The notes under the pieces were generated by a model. It did no database searches. It was not told the origin of the DNA and saw only the letters and a program-made list of their open reading frames with translations. Shown here in pieces: positions 46,464 to 56,402 of a DNA stretch of 64,000 bases (positions within the stretch are counted from its first letter, which is position 1; each line of letters begins with the position of its first letter). A program made the translations under genes and the position numbers. The stretch is taken from contig NZ_AHJE01000147.1 in assembly GCF_000243095.1 (NCBI RefSeq), positions 1 through 64,000 on the forward strand. Direction: 5' to 3'. The stretch comes from Cupriavidus basilensis OR16 (lineage in GTDB: Bacteria; Pseudomonadota; Gammaproteobacteria; Burkholderiales; Burkholderiaceae).

Positions 46464-47227
46464 GCGACTGGATCCTGCTGCGCGGCCTGACGCGCGAAGC
46501 GCGGCACTGGGGCGTCTTGCCGGGGGTGCTGCAAACCAGCGCCGGCATCGGGCCCGTCACCATGCTGGACCTGCCTGGCAACGGCGTGGAGGTGGCCGGG
46601 CGCGCGCCGTCCGGCGTGCCTGCGATGGTGGCGTTCCTGCGCGAGCGGGCCGCCAGGCAGGGGCTGGCGCGGCCGTACCGGCTGCTGGCGATGTCGCTGG
46701 GCGCCATGGTGGCGGCGGAATGGGCGCAGCGGCACCCGGAGGAGATCGGCGCGCTGGTGCTGGTCAACACCAGCATGCGGCCCTTCTGCAGCGTGGCCGA
46801 GCGGCTGCCGCCGCGCAACTGGCCGGCACTGCTCGGCATGGCGCTGTGCTGGCACAACGCCCCTTACTGCGAGCGCATCGTCTACCGGCTGACCTGCAAC
46901 GCCAGCGCGGCCATCGAGACCGATGTCGCCGCATGGCGCGCGATTCGCGGCAGCGCGCCGGTGAGCCGGGCCAATGCCCTGCGCCAGCTATGGGCCGCGG
47001 CGCGCTATCACGCGCCGCGCACGCCGCCGGCCTGCCCGACCCTGGTACTGTCGTCGGCGGCGGATCATCTGGTCGACCCGGTGTGCTCCGCGCACCTTGC
47101 CCAGGCATGGGGCGCACAGCATCGCCGCCATCCCTGGGCGGGGCATGATCTGCCGCACGACGATCCGGCCTGGCTGGCCGCGACGGTAGCGCGATGGCTG
47201 GCGGCCCCCGGCCAGCGCCAACGATAG
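46460..47227 (+). CDS. Alpha/beta-hydrolase fold protein
   Basis: 255 residues. The start ATG overlaps the M14 stop (ATGA), so the genes are coupled. Nucleophile elbow: RLLAMSLGAMVAAEWA (Ser in AMSLGA). Acid: LSSAADHLVDPVC. Histidine: HPWAGHDLPHDDP. There is no signal peptide, so it is probably a cytoplasmic esterase or lactonase-like hydrolase. It ends 2 bp before the convergent trehalase stop. It is intact. Confidence 0.85.
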   Translation: MSDWILLRGLTREARHWGVLPGVLQTSAGIGPVTMLDLPGNGVEVAGRAPSGVPAMVAFLRERAARQGLARPYRLLAMSLGAMVAAEWAQRHPEEIGALVLVNTSMRPFCSVAERLPPRNWPALLGMALCWHNAPYCERIVYRLTCNASAAIETDVAAWRAIRGSAPVSRANALRQLWAAARYHAPRTPPACPTLVLSSAADHLVDPVCSAHLAQAWGAQHRRHPWAGHDLPHDDPAWLAATVARWLAAPGQRQR

Positions 47228-47228
47228 G

Positions 47229-48813
47229 CTACGGCTTCACACCCGCACGGCAGCGGCAAGCCGCATGCGCGGGGTGCTCCTGCAGCAGCCTGCGCACCAC
47301 ACCGTTGGTCCAGCCAAAGCCGTCCTGCAACGGATACTCCCCGCCCCCGCCGCCCAGCGCGCCATCTTCCGCGGCATACAGGGCGTACTTCTCCACCAGC
47401 TTGTATTCACGCTGGTAAAAGCTCGCAACGGTCAGCAGCCAGCGATGCGCGATCTCGTGCGCAAGCGCGCCTTGCCCGTAACGCGCAAACCCGCCGATCG
47501 CCAGCCACTGCAGCGGCGCCCAGCCGTTGGGCTGGTCCCACTGCTCGCCGCTGATGTGCTCGGTGGTGGCGAGCCCGCCCGGCTGCAGCAGCCGTGCTGC
47601 CACGGTTTGCGCCACGCGGGCCGCCTGCGCGGCATTGGCTGCGCCGACGTAGAGCGGCACCACCGTGGCCGCCGTCAGGCTGGCGCGAGCGCGCCTGCGC
47701 GCGCTGCAGGAAGACCGGTGCGTCGGCGTCGCCAGCAGCCTGCGCCAGTTCGGCGAGCTTGTGTTCCAGCTTGAACAACAGGCAATTGAGGTCCACCGGC
47801 AGGATTGCCGTGGTGCGAACGCTCTGCAGCCCGCCGCCGGGTTCCTGCCAGCGCGAGCTGAAATCCCAGCCCGATTCGGCCGCGGCACGCAGGTCGCGGA
47901 ATACCTCGGCCGCGGGCCGCGTGGACAACGCGGCCGTGCTGACGTCCTCGATATAGGCTTCCTCGCGCGGGGTGGCGCGCTCGTCCCAGTACCGGTTCAG
48001 CAGGCTGCCGTCGGCCAGCCGGACCACCCGCCGGCAAGCCTGCCCGGGCGCAAGATGCCCGGCGCCGCGCATCCAGAATGCGTACTCCTTGCGCAACTGC
48101 GGCAGATAGGCGAGTTCCGGCTGCACGCCATGGTCCTCGAACAGCTCCACCATCAGCGCGAACACCGGCGGCTGCGAACGGCTCAGGTAGTAGGTGCGCG
48201 TGCCATTGGGGATCACGCCATAGGTGTCGAGCAGGTAGGAGAAATTATCCGCCATGCCGCGTAGCAGGCCGGCCTGCCCGCTGCCGGTCAGGCCGAGCAT
48301 GGTGAAGTAGGAATCCCAGTAGTAGAGCTCGGAGAAACGGCCGCCCGGCACCACGTAGGCATGCGGCAGCGGCAATAGCGAGCATTGCGGCGGGTGCCGC
48401 GCGGGATGCCGGGTCAGCACCGCCCATAGCCCGTCGATGTGGTCGGCCAGCGGCTGGTCGGGGTCGGATTCGTAGCAACGGCGCGGCACCTCCGGCAGCA
48501 CGAAGTGCGCATGCACGAAGGCGGCAAGGTCAAAGCCGGTCTCGCCGGCGCGAGCGCGATAGGCGGCCAGGATGGTTGCCGGATCCTGGCGGGGCATGGC
48601 GTCGGTGAAGGTCTTGCTGTCGGGGAAGACGCGGCCCATCTGCACCGCCACGAACAGCTCCTGGTAGCGATCGGCGGGCGTGAGGGGGTCGGCGTGCGCG
48701 CAGCCCGGCAAGCGGTGCGGGGCGAGTGCCTGGCCGCCGGTGGGATCGTCCACTTCGCGCACATGGGGCGAGCTGGCCGAGCCGCCTTCCTCGATGGTGG
48801 TGCGTGATGCCAC
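47229..48813 (-). pseudogene. treA: Trehalase (GH37), internal deletion with frameshift
   Basis: From ATG at 48813 the N-terminal and central parts carry the trehalase signature [52 protein letters not shown] is the catalytic region with conserved Asp. After [12 protein letters not shown] (about 47700) the frame breaks. The adjacent frame continues [33 protein letters not shown] (signature 2) and [10 protein letters not shown] to 47229. Some 40-60 residues normally between these parts are missing. It has no signal peptide, so the cytoplasmic TreF type is possible. The enzyme splits trehalose into glucose. Confidence 0.88.
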
Positions 48814-48924
48814 TGCCGCCCCTTCTTATCCATGCGGCGGCGCTGGACGCCGCCGCATGGGGGTGAGAGTGGCTGGCACGCAGGCGAGTTCCACCGCGGC
48901 GAACAAGCATGGCGGATGCTCCAC

Positions 48925-51021
48925 CTAAGGTGCCAGCGTCTCCCTCACCAGACCCGGCCCGATCACGGCATGGGCGCGACGAAAATGCTCAAGCGGCTGC
49001 GGGCGGCCAAGCAGGAATCCCTGCGCTTCGTCGCAGCCCTCGGCCTGCAGCAGGCTCAGTTGCTCGTCGGTCTCCACGCCCTCGGCCAGCACCGGGATTG
49101 CCAGGCTCTGGCCCAGGGCCAGGATGGCGCGGATGATGGCCTTGGCCTGCTGGCTGTCGGAGATCTCCGCGATAAAGGTGCGGTCCAGCTTGATCTTGTC
49201 GAACGGAAAGGCGCGCAAGGTGTCGAGCGAAGAGTAGCCCGTGCCGAAATCGTCGATGGCAATGGTCACGCCCAGCGCCTTGATGCGGCGCAATATATCC
49301 AGCGCCCGCTCCTTGTCGCCGATGATGGTCGACTCGGTGATTTCGAGCTCCAGCCTGCCCGCCGCCAGCCCGGTTTCCTCCAGCACTTGCGCCACCAGCG
49401 TGACCAGGTTGCCGTGCGTGATCTGCACCGGCGACAGGTTGACAGAGATCTTGCGCGGGAACGTCCACTGCGCAGCTTCCCGGCACGCCGTGCGCAGCAC
49501 CCACTCGCCGATCGGCAGGATGGCGCCGCATTCTTCGGCCAGGGGGATGAAGTTGTCGGGCGGGATCAGGCCGCGCTCGGGGTGCAGCCAGCGCAACAGC
49601 ACCTCGCAGCCGATCGCCTCGCCGCTGGCAATGGCGGTCTGCACCTGGTAGTCCAGCACGAACTGGTTGGCGGCAATGGCGGTCCACAGCTCGCCGGCCA
49701 GCGCGCGCCGCTCGCGCTCGGCCTCGTCCATGCGGCTTTCATAGAAGCAGATCGATTCGGACAAGCTGCCCTTGGCGCGGTACATCGCCAGGTCGGTATT
49801 GCTGACCAGCTGGTCGCGATGCGCGCCGTCGCCGGGATAGATCGCAATCCCGATGCTCGCGCCCGTGGTCAGGTCGAAGCCCTCGAGCCGCACCGGCTCG
49901 CTCAGGCAAGTGACCAGGCGCGCGCTGAAGTCGCTTAGCTCGGCCTGCCGCTCGAAACGTTTCACGGCAATGAACTCATCGCCGCCGATACGGGCAATGA
50001 ACTCGCCCGGCTCCAGCTGGCCGGCGATGCGCTGGGACACGGCCCGCAGCACCGTGTCACCGGCCGCATGCCCATGCAGGTCATTGATTTCCTTGAAGCG
50101 ATCCAGGTCGATGCCGAGCGTTGCCACCCGGCTGCCCTGCTTTTGCGCGCGCAGCAGCTCCTCATCCAGGTAGTCGTTGAAGTAGCTGCGGTTGGGCAGG
50201 CCGGTCAGCCCGTCGTGACGCGCCATGTGCTGGATCTTGGCTTCGATGCGGCGCTGCTCGGTCACGTCCTCGCAGGTGGTCACCCACGAGCCGTCGGCCA
50301 TGGCACTGTGCGACAACGCAATGGCGCGGCCGTCGGGCAGGGCTTCCACGCTGCGCCACTGCTTGTGGCGGCGCAGGATCTCGCGGTGCCGATCGAAGAG
50401 CGCCTGCGCGTATTGCTCGGCGCGGCCGTCGGGGTGGCCCGGCTCGGCCTGCGCATCGCCGCCAAGGCGGCCGGCCAGCGCGTTCGGCGCCGCCATTTCG
50501 CTCTCGCGCACGCCGGCCATGGTGCGGCAAAGGGCCAGAAAATCCGCGCCTGGCGCCAGCGCCGCGCCCGCGCCGCGGAAGATCTCTTCCATGCGCCGAT
50601 TGGTCAGGATGATCGTGCCGGCCGGATCGAACAGGCACAAGCCCTGCGACATGTTCTCCAGTGCCAGGTCAAGCGTGTGCGTCACCTCGGCGAGGCGTTC
50701 GGCATCGGCTTTCTGCTTCGTCATGTCGCGCGTGACCTTGGCATAGCCAAGCTGCTTGCCGGCGCGATCGAAGATCGGCGTGATGAGCACGTGGGCCCAG
50801 AAGCGCGTAAGCCCCGCGATGCGATCCTCCGGAGTGTAGAAGCATGAAAAATGCGCGCCCAGGATTTCATCCCGGGTGTATCCCTTGGCCCGCTGGGCGC
50901 CAGCATTCCAACTGCTCACGCGCCCCGCAGGATCCAGTGCGTAGATCGCGTAATCGGTCACGCCCAGTACAAGCGTGCGAAAAAGTTCGGTCTCGCCGGG
51001 AGGGCCTTGGATGTGCGGCAT
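48925..51021 (-). CDS. PAS-PAS-GGDEF-EAL signalling protein (c-di-GMP turnover)
   Basis: Reading from ATG at 51021 (MPHIQGPPGETELF) gives 698 residues. PAS domain 1 (LVLGVTDYAIYALDPAGRVSSWNAGA) lacks about 30 residues between EDRIAGL and TRFWAHVLITPIFD compared with relatives, an in-frame deletion at about 50808. PAS 2 (ENMSQGLCLFDPAGTIILTN) follows. The GGDEF domain has a normal active site RIGGDEF, so diguanylate cyclase activity is possible. The EAL domain reads EVL in place of EAL (GCEVLLRW) but keeps DDFGTGYSSL and the following catalytic motifs. There is no transmembrane segment. An alternative start at 51096 adds 25 residues. It is a cytoplasmic sensor of unknown input. Confidence 0.9.
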   Translation of the reverse strand: MPHIQGPPGETELFRTLVLGVTDYAIYALDPAGRVSSWNAGAQRAKGYTRDEILGAHFSCFYTPEDRIAGLTRFWAHVLITPIFDRAGKQLGYAKVTRDMTKQKADAERLAEVTHTLDLALENMSQGLCLFDPAGTIILTNRRMEEIFRGAGAALAPGADFLALCRTMAGVRESEMAAPNALAGRLGGDAQAEPGHPDGRAEQYAQALFDRHREILRRHKQWRSVEALPDGRAIALSHSAMADGSWVTTCEDVTEQRRIEAKIQHMARHDGLTGLPNRSYFNDYLDEELLRAQKQGSRVATLGIDLDRFKEINDLHGHAAGDTVLRAVSQRIAGQLEPGEFIARIGGDEFIAVKRFERQAELSDFSARLVTCLSEPVRLEGFDLTTGASIGIAIYPGDGAHRDQLVSNTDLAMYRAKGSLSESICFYESRMDEAERERRALAGELWTAIAANQFVLDYQVQTAIASGEAIGCEVLLRWLHPERGLIPPDNFIPLAEECGAILPIGEWVLRTACREAAQWTFPRKISVNLSPVQITHGNLVTLVAQVLEETGLAAGRLELEITESTIIGDKERALDILRRIKALGVTIAIDDFGTGYSSLDTLRAFPFDKIKLDRTFIAEISDSQQAKAIIRAILALGQSLAIPVLAEGVETDEQLSLLQAEGCDEAQGFLLGRPQPLEHFRRAHAVIGPGLVRETLAP

Positions 51022-51168
51022 GTAGGGTACGAAGATAGGGTCGATGCCGTCTCGTGCAGCGCCTGCCCCGATGAAGAGGACAAGCCGCACATGCACGACA
51101 ATCGACGGAACCGGCGCGGCCTGTGTGCCGGGACGTCGATTGGTATAACGGCATTGCGGGCCCGAAAT

Positions 51169-51458
51169 TTACCCTCGCGCGGGCAAAGCGCAGCCCTGCG
51201 CGTCGCACACCGGGCCGTCCACGCGATCCGGGCCGCCCGCTTCGATGGGTCCACCCGCCTGCGCAACCGCCCGCGCCAGGCTCTCCTGCCACGCCGCCGC
51301 CTCGCCGAGGAACGGGCCCACGTCGAGCACGGCGAAACGATCGGCTTCGCTTTGCAGGGCAAAGGTTGGACGGCGCGCGCGGCGCGCAACATCGGCGCAG
51401 CGCCGTAGCACCAACCGCACAGAGGGTCGTAGATGTAATGCAGGGTGAGGCCGGACAT
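51169..51458 (-). pseudogene. DsbA/FrnE-like thioredoxin-fold protein, central part deleted
   Basis: From ATG at 51458 the start MSGLTLHYIYDPLCGWCYGAAP has the CGWC active site of DsbA/FrnE-type proteins of about 215 aa. After RAARAV (about 51385) the frame changes. The adjacent frame reads FAVLDVGPFLGEAAAWQESLARAVAQ and ends VCDAQGCALPARG at 51169, which looks like the C-terminus of the same type of protein. Around 100-130 residues are missing. It is not functional as it stands. Confidence 0.7.
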
Positions 51459-51674
51459 GATCAGTGCTTCCTGGGATTGGTTGGTGGCGTCGCGCGCATT
51501 GTGGATCGTGACTTGGCTCACGGCCGTTACTTCCTCACATGGCGGGGGATCAAGGAAGTCACCAGCTTAATTTGCACGGATCGATACAAAAACCCCATAA
51601 AATAAACATCTTTGTTGCATTAATCGACCATATAGGGTGACAAGCTACGCCAACGTCACCCGTCGACCCATCCC

Positions 51675-52601
51675 ATGGACCGCATCACCGCCGCCGAAGT
51701 CTTCGTCGCCATTGCCGAACGTGGCAGCATGACGGCCGCCGCCGAGGCGCTGGACATGTCGCGCGCCATGGTCACCCGCTATCTCGCGCAGATGGAAACC
51801 TGGGCCGAGCAGCGCCTGCTGCACCGCTCCACGCGCAGCCTGAGCCTGACGCCCGCGGGAGAGCAAGCGCTGGCGCGCTGCCGCCAGATGCTGGAGATCA
51901 CCGCGCAGATGGCACGGCCCGAGCATGAACGCGCGGGCATGCCGCGCGGCATGCTGCGGATCAGTTGCGCGCAATCGCTGGCCGAGTCCGTGCTGGCCGC
52001 GGCCGTGGCGGCCTACCTGAAGCGTTATCCGGAGACCGCCGTCGACCTGCATATCGGCAGCCAGGCGGTCAACCTGGTGGAGGCACGCATTGACCTGGCG
52101 ATCCGCATCACCAACGACCTCGATCCCAACCTGATCGCGCGCCCGCTGGCAAGTTGCGCCTCGGTGATCTGCGCCGCGCCCGCCTATATTGCCGCCCACG
52201 GCATGCCACGCAAGGCGCAGGACCTCGCCATGCACAACTGCCTCACTTACTCGTACTTCGGCAAGAGCCTGTGGCAACTGGAACGCGCGGGGGAAACGCT
52301 GGCGGTGCCGGTGCAGGGCAACCTCAGCGCCAATGAATCGGCCGTGCTGCTGGCCGCTGCGGTGGCTGGCGCCGGCATCGCCATGCAGCCGCTCTACTCT
52401 GCCGCGCCGCTACTGCGCAACGGCCAACTGGTGGCCCTGCTGCCCGGGTGGCGGCCGCAGGCGCTGGGCATCCACGGCGTATACGCATCGCGCCGGCAAA
52501 TGCCGGCGATCCTGCGCACCATGCTGGATTTCCTCGCGGAGCGCTTCGCCGCGGATCCCGGCTGGCAACACGCAGGGACTGCGCAGAGGCTGCCGGGCTA
52601 G
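51675..52601 (+). CDS. LysR-family regulator
   Basis: 308 residues. HTH: ERGSMTAAAEALDMSRAMVTRYLAQMETW, with the short linker typical of the AaeR/CrgA-type LysR subgroup. The effector domain is complete (GMLRISCAQSLAESVLAAAVAAYLKRYPE). It is divergent from the DsbA remnant, so it may once have regulated that gene. It is intact. Confidence 0.9.
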   Translation: MDRITAAEVFVAIAERGSMTAAAEALDMSRAMVTRYLAQMETWAEQRLLHRSTRSLSLTPAGEQALARCRQMLEITAQMARPEHERAGMPRGMLRISCAQSLAESVLAAAVAAYLKRYPETAVDLHIGSQAVNLVEARIDLAIRITNDLDPNLIARPLASCASVICAAPAYIAAHGMPRKAQDLAMHNCLTYSYFGKSLWQLERAGETLAVPVQGNLSANESAVLLAAAVAGAGIAMQPLYSAAPLLRNGQLVALLPGWRPQALGIHGVYASRRQMPAILRTMLDFLAERFAADPGWQHAGTAQRLPG

Positions 52602-52660
52602 GCGAAGCGGGGCGGAGCGCCCCGCTTCGCCGCATCACAGCCCCCTCATAATCCGCTCAC

Positions 52661-54763
52661 TCAGGGCAACACTGGATTCGCCTGCGCGCTCGCCACGCGC
52701 CGATCCGCATCCGCCTGCAGCAAGAAGCGCCTGGCCACCAGCCCGGCCGCCACGCTCTGCACCTTGGCCACATAGCCGGCCTGCTCGGTGTAGAGCGACT
52801 CCAGCGAGGGCCGAGCATCGCCAGCCGCAATGCGCGCGGCCTCGGTCTTGTGGAAGGGAATATAGCTACCGCTCAGGTTGACCAGATCCACAATGCCCGG
52901 CGGTGCGTCCACGTCAACGGAGTGGATCCCGGCCTTGGTCAGCCCGGTCTGCGCATCCACCTGCGGCACCATGATGGCGTAGTCCCGCCCCATGTACGAC
53001 GGCGGCAACAGGGTCGGGATGCCGGACTCATCTTGCGGCCGGTATGTCGGGCCGTAGTCGAGCAACGGGAAGCCGTTGTAGCGCGCCAGATACTGCAGCG
53101 TGGGAATCGCGGCATTGCTGCCCGCACCGGCCCAGGTAATGCCCTTGGCGACGGGGAAGGTCAGCTGGTCGGGCCGTACCAGCGTGCCATCGGCGATGGC
53201 CGGAACCTGGCTGGCCGGCGGCGCGACATCGCGCGCCACCCAGTCCTCCAGCGCGACGAACAGCGCGCGGAAGGTATCGGCAAAGTCGACCATGGAGCCA
53301 GCCGGGTACACCGTGGCGGCAGGCGCGTAGCTGATCAGTGGCGACTTGCCGCCGTGCTGGGTGCTCGCGTAGTAGTAGATGCGCGCGTTGTCAGGCTGCT
53401 TCAGGTCGGCAAAGCCGTAGGGATCGGTCAGCACCGGCGAGCCCTGCAGCTGCCAGAACTCCGTGCCCGACAGGCCGAGGAAGAACTTCGGGCAGGTTTG
53501 CGTAGCGGTGCAGCGCTGCATGACACCGCCGCTGCGGCCAGCCAGCGTGTCCTGGTAGTCTGCGGCCAGCCCGCGCGGCGCGGTCTGGCCAAAGGCGCGA
53601 TGGTCGGTGCGCAAGCCACCGCCGCCGCCGGGCACGGCGAAGCGCGTGTTGATGTTGGTCTGGCGCGCGGCCACATGGGCATAGATGCCGTCGAACACCT
53701 TGCTGCCATCCAGCGCCTGGTTAAAGCCAAGATGCAGGAAGGTCTTCATCGCATTGCCCGATTGCGAGGTGCCCTGCCCGATGGCAAAGCGCACCGCGCC
53801 CGCCACCGGATTGGGCGTGCCAGCCGAATCCGCGGCCTGGTGCCGGAAGAACGTGATGGTATCGCGCAGCGCCGCCAGCCCCACGCCCATCACCTTCGGG
53901 TCTTTCGCCACGTAGGTAATCTCGTAAAGGTAGCCCGGCGCGAAACCGCCCTTGAGGCAGATGTTGGCGGCGTCGGCCTTGCCCGGGAACGGATTGCTTG
54001 CGTTATCGCAGGTGGCGAACTTCCAGTCCGTTGCGGGAATCGCCACGCGCGGGTCGGTCTCGTTCACGCGCCGCGTCAGCGTATAGCCCGGCAAGGTATT
54101 GTCGAGGCTGGCCGGCGCATAGGGAATCATCGTGCTGTTGAACACGCCGCCCGGCAGGCTCATCGACGGGCTGGCCACGCTCGGGATCAGCTCTGCGGCG
54201 TAGGGGCCGGTAATGCTGCTGCCATCCTTGTTCTTTGCCACCGGCACCGTCAGCGTCAGCCGTGCCGCCGAGCTCTTCGGCACATCACCTTGCCAGGCCG
54301 AGTACAGCAGCACATAGCCGCGCTCGAAGTAGAGCGAATCGCCGGGCACCGCGGTAGGGTTCGGCATGGTCAGGATGTTGCCGCGATTGGGCGCGTCATA
54401 TCGCAGTACGCCGCCTGCCTTGCTCATGTCCTTGGGCTTGAGCATGACGAACTCGGTGGTGTACTCGACCAGGCCGCGGCCATTCACCGGCGCCAGCGCC
54501 AGGTCCTGAATGATCGCGTTATGCGCATCGGCGGGATCGACTTCGCCCTTGAGCGTGCCGGTGAGTTTTTCATAGGGGCCCACGTTGCCGTAGGAACCGG
54601 CCATGTCTTCCCGTGCGGTGATGGTCAGCGTCGTGCCCGGGGTGGCCGCCGGGGTGGACGTCGCGGCGGTGCCCGCGTTTGCGCCGTCGTCGTTTCCGCC
54701 GCAGGCAATCAACGGCAAAGCTAGCGCCAGCGCCGCCGTGCGGCGCGCCAAGGTGGTCTCCAT
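52661..54763 (-). CDS. Large exported alpha/beta-hydrolase-domain lipoprotein
   Basis: 700 residues. Lipoprotein signal: RTAALALALPLIACGGNDD, lipobox IAC. The mature protein fits the 'alpha/beta hydrolase domain' family of big exported proteins: RYDAPNRGNILTM, LYFERGYVLLYSAWQGDV, IGQGTSQSGNAMKTFLHLGFNQ (nucleophile-like Ser in GTSQSG) and FLGLSGTEFWQLQGSP. Such proteins are thought to be surface esterases, but the substrate is unknown. It is intact and convergent with the preceding LysR gene. Confidence 0.8.
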   Translation of the reverse strand: METTLARRTAALALALPLIACGGNDDGANAGTAATSTPAATPGTTLTITAREDMAGSYGNVGPYEKLTGTLKGEVDPADAHNAIIQDLALAPVNGRGLVEYTTEFVMLKPKDMSKAGGVLRYDAPNRGNILTMPNPTAVPGDSLYFERGYVLLYSAWQGDVPKSSAARLTLTVPVAKNKDGSSITGPYAAELIPSVASPSMSLPGGVFNSTMIPYAPASLDNTLPGYTLTRRVNETDPRVAIPATDWKFATCDNASNPFPGKADAANICLKGGFAPGYLYEITYVAKDPKVMGVGLAALRDTITFFRHQAADSAGTPNPVAGAVRFAIGQGTSQSGNAMKTFLHLGFNQALDGSKVFDGIYAHVAARQTNINTRFAVPGGGGGLRTDHRAFGQTAPRGLAADYQDTLAGRSGGVMQRCTATQTCPKFFLGLSGTEFWQLQGSPVLTDPYGFADLKQPDNARIYYYASTQHGGKSPLISYAPAATVYPAGSMVDFADTFRALFVALEDWVARDVAPPASQVPAIADGTLVRPDQLTFPVAKGITWAGAGSNAAIPTLQYLARYNGFPLLDYGPTYRPQDESGIPTLLPPSYMGRDYAIMVPQVDAQTGLTKAGIHSVDVDAPPGIVDLVNLSGSYIPFHKTEAARIAAGDARPSLESLYTEQAGYVAKVQSVAAGLVARRFLLQADADRRVASAQANPVLP

Positions 54764-54932
54764 ACTTGCTCCTCTCTTGTCGTACGCCCTGCTAAAGGGG
54801 GCGTTGGCGCAAAGTGTAGGGAGCGTGGCAATATAAGGTAAATGGATAGTTTCGATGGATTAAGCGGATAAGCAGCTGAATCGTTTTTTTGGGGCGCGTA
54901 CGGATCGAGCGGGAACAACGCACTTGGCGCCG

Positions 54933-55454
54933 CTACCAGAAGCTCCGCCATTGAAACGTGTCCAGCCAACTTGTCACCCAGCCGGCCCCGTAAAGACCTA
55001 AGCCGAAGATCCCATGGGTGACGAGGCTATGGAGCCGCGCGGCGGCGGGATGCGGAGTGCGGCTGGCAGCAACGCCAGCGCCCATGCCTGGCTGCATCAC
55101 GAAGAAGGGAGCCGCCACGCTGCCGATGCCGACCAGCAGCGCGGGGCCGAGAGTCGGATGACGGGCCCAGTCGAGGCCCCAGAGTGCGAGCAGCGCAGCC
55201 GCGAATACGATGCCGATCAGATAGTGAGCGATCCAGCCGCTCAGGCGCTCGCCCTTCACGGGTGCCGAGGCGCCAATGGGATCATGGCGAAAGCGCCCTC
55301 GCGCCAGATAGGCGAGCCAGCGGCCAACCAGGGCATAGTCCAGTGGCGAAATGCCGAGCAGCCGCTTTCGAGCCGTGGCCCAGATGTCCATCACCAAGGT
55401 CGCGCCCGCCCCGATCAGGAAAGCACACTTCAGGTAGCTCACGGCTTCAGGCAT
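54933..55454 (-). CDS. DUF2938 membrane protein
   Basis: 173 residues with four to five hydrophobic segments. The start (AFLIGAGATLVMDIWATARKRLLG) and the end are typical of DUF2938. The function is unknown. The start overlaps the end of the methyltransferase gene by 8 bp, so both are translated from one transcript, presumably from the SoxR-type promoter upstream. Confidence 0.8.
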   Translation of the reverse strand: MPEAVSYLKCAFLIGAGATLVMDIWATARKRLLGISPLDYALVGRWLAYLARGRFRHDPIGASAPVKGERLSGWIAHYLIGIVFAAALLALWGLDWARHPTLGPALLVGIGSVAAPFFVMQPGMGAGVAASRTPHPAAARLHSLVTHGIFGLGLYGAGWVTSWLDTFQWRSFW

Positions 55455-56328
55455 TGGGGGCCCCCTTCAGCCCGCCTGACGCAGACGGCGCTCGGGCGCT
55501 GACCATCCAGCAGGCCGCGGTGAAGTGAACTTCAGCGCCGCGCACATAGGGATCGAAGGCGGCGCGGACCGTGTCGATGACCTGCGTGCGCGTGCGCTCA
55601 TCCGCCTCTTGAAGGATCAGGCCAACGGGACCGAGCCGGGAGAGGTAGCCGGTCAGATCCTTCTCGGGCAGGAGGCAGTCAACCTCGATCGGCCGGATCT
55701 CGATCGCGGCCCAGCCGCTCTCTTCCAGCAAGGATGAGACCCGCTGCCGGTCCGCGAAGGAGAACTGTCCTGGCGCATCCGGCCGGCGGGTGGGCATGTT
55801 CGGCAGCAGCGCAGCCGCGGCGCGCTCGGCCGTCGTCATGAACGGATTTTCCGCGGGACTCCGCCAGGCGATGCACCGGAACTCGGCGCCGTCCTTCGCG
55901 GCGCGCCGCAGGTTGCTGAAGGCCAGGACCGGGTTATCGAAGAACATGACGCCGAAGCGCGAGATGATCATGTCGAAACTTGCCGGTTCGAAAGCGTGGT
56001 TCTGCACGTCGGTGCGGATGAAACTTGCCTTGATGGCTTCCCGTCCGGCGCGTGCCCGCGCGGCCGCAATCATCGGATCCGAAATGTCGGCGCCGACGCA
56101 GTGGCCCTTTGCGCCGAGCCGCCGCGCAACGGCGAGCGTGGTGCTGCCCGTACCGCAGCCCACATCCAGCACATGGCGCGCGGCTCCCACGCAGACCGCT
56201 TCGACGAGCAGGTCCTCGAAGGGCTTGAACATCTGGTCGAGCGGCACCTGAGCCTCGACCCAGGCGCGCCCGGAGGGGCCCCGCCAAAGCGCCGACTGCT
56301 CGCTACCGGTCTGTTGGGTGGTATCCAT
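55447..56328 (-). CDS. Class I SAM-dependent methyltransferase
   Basis: 293 residues. SAM motif I: HVLDVGCGTGSTTLAVARRL. Motif II/III: VGADISDPMI and FDMIISRFGVMFFDNPVLAF. This is typical of UbiE-like small-molecule methyltransferases, and the substrate is unknown. It is divergent from a MerR-family regulator, with a SoxR-like dyad inside the promoter. It is co-transcribed with DUF2938. It is intact. Confidence 0.92.
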   Translation of the reverse strand: MDTTQQTGSEQSALWRGPSGRAWVEAQVPLDQMFKPFEDLLVEAVCVGAARHVLDVGCGTGSTTLAVARRLGAKGHCVGADISDPMIAAARARAGREAIKASFIRTDVQNHAFEPASFDMIISRFGVMFFDNPVLAFSNLRRAAKDGAEFRCIAWRSPAENPFMTTAERAAAALLPNMPTRRPDAPGQFSFADRQRVSSLLEESGWAAIEIRPIEVDCLLPEKDLTGYLSRLGPVGLILQEADERTRTQVIDTVRAAFDPYVRGAEVHFTAACWMVSARAPSASGGLKGAPNA

Positions 56329-56367
56329 GATTGTTTTCCTTTGCAGTGCTCAAGGCGTGGAAGCTAC

Positions 56368-56398
56368 ACTGTGCCTGTTCAAGTGGACTTGAGGTCAA
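56368..56398 (-). promoter_or_regulatory. MerR-type promoter with SoxR-like dyad in a 19-bp spacer
   Basis: On the minus strand: TTGACC (56398-56393) as -35, a 19-bp spacer and CACAGT (56373-56368) as a weak -10. Inside the spacer lies TCAAGT-CC-ACTTGA (56392-56379), whose arms are identical to the E. coli soxS SoxR box (TCAAGT-TA-ACTTGA). An over-long spacer with an operator in it is the hallmark of MerR-family activation by DNA twisting. The start of the methyltransferase gene lies 40 bp downstream. Confidence 0.75.
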
Positions 56399-56402
56399 GA
56401 GG

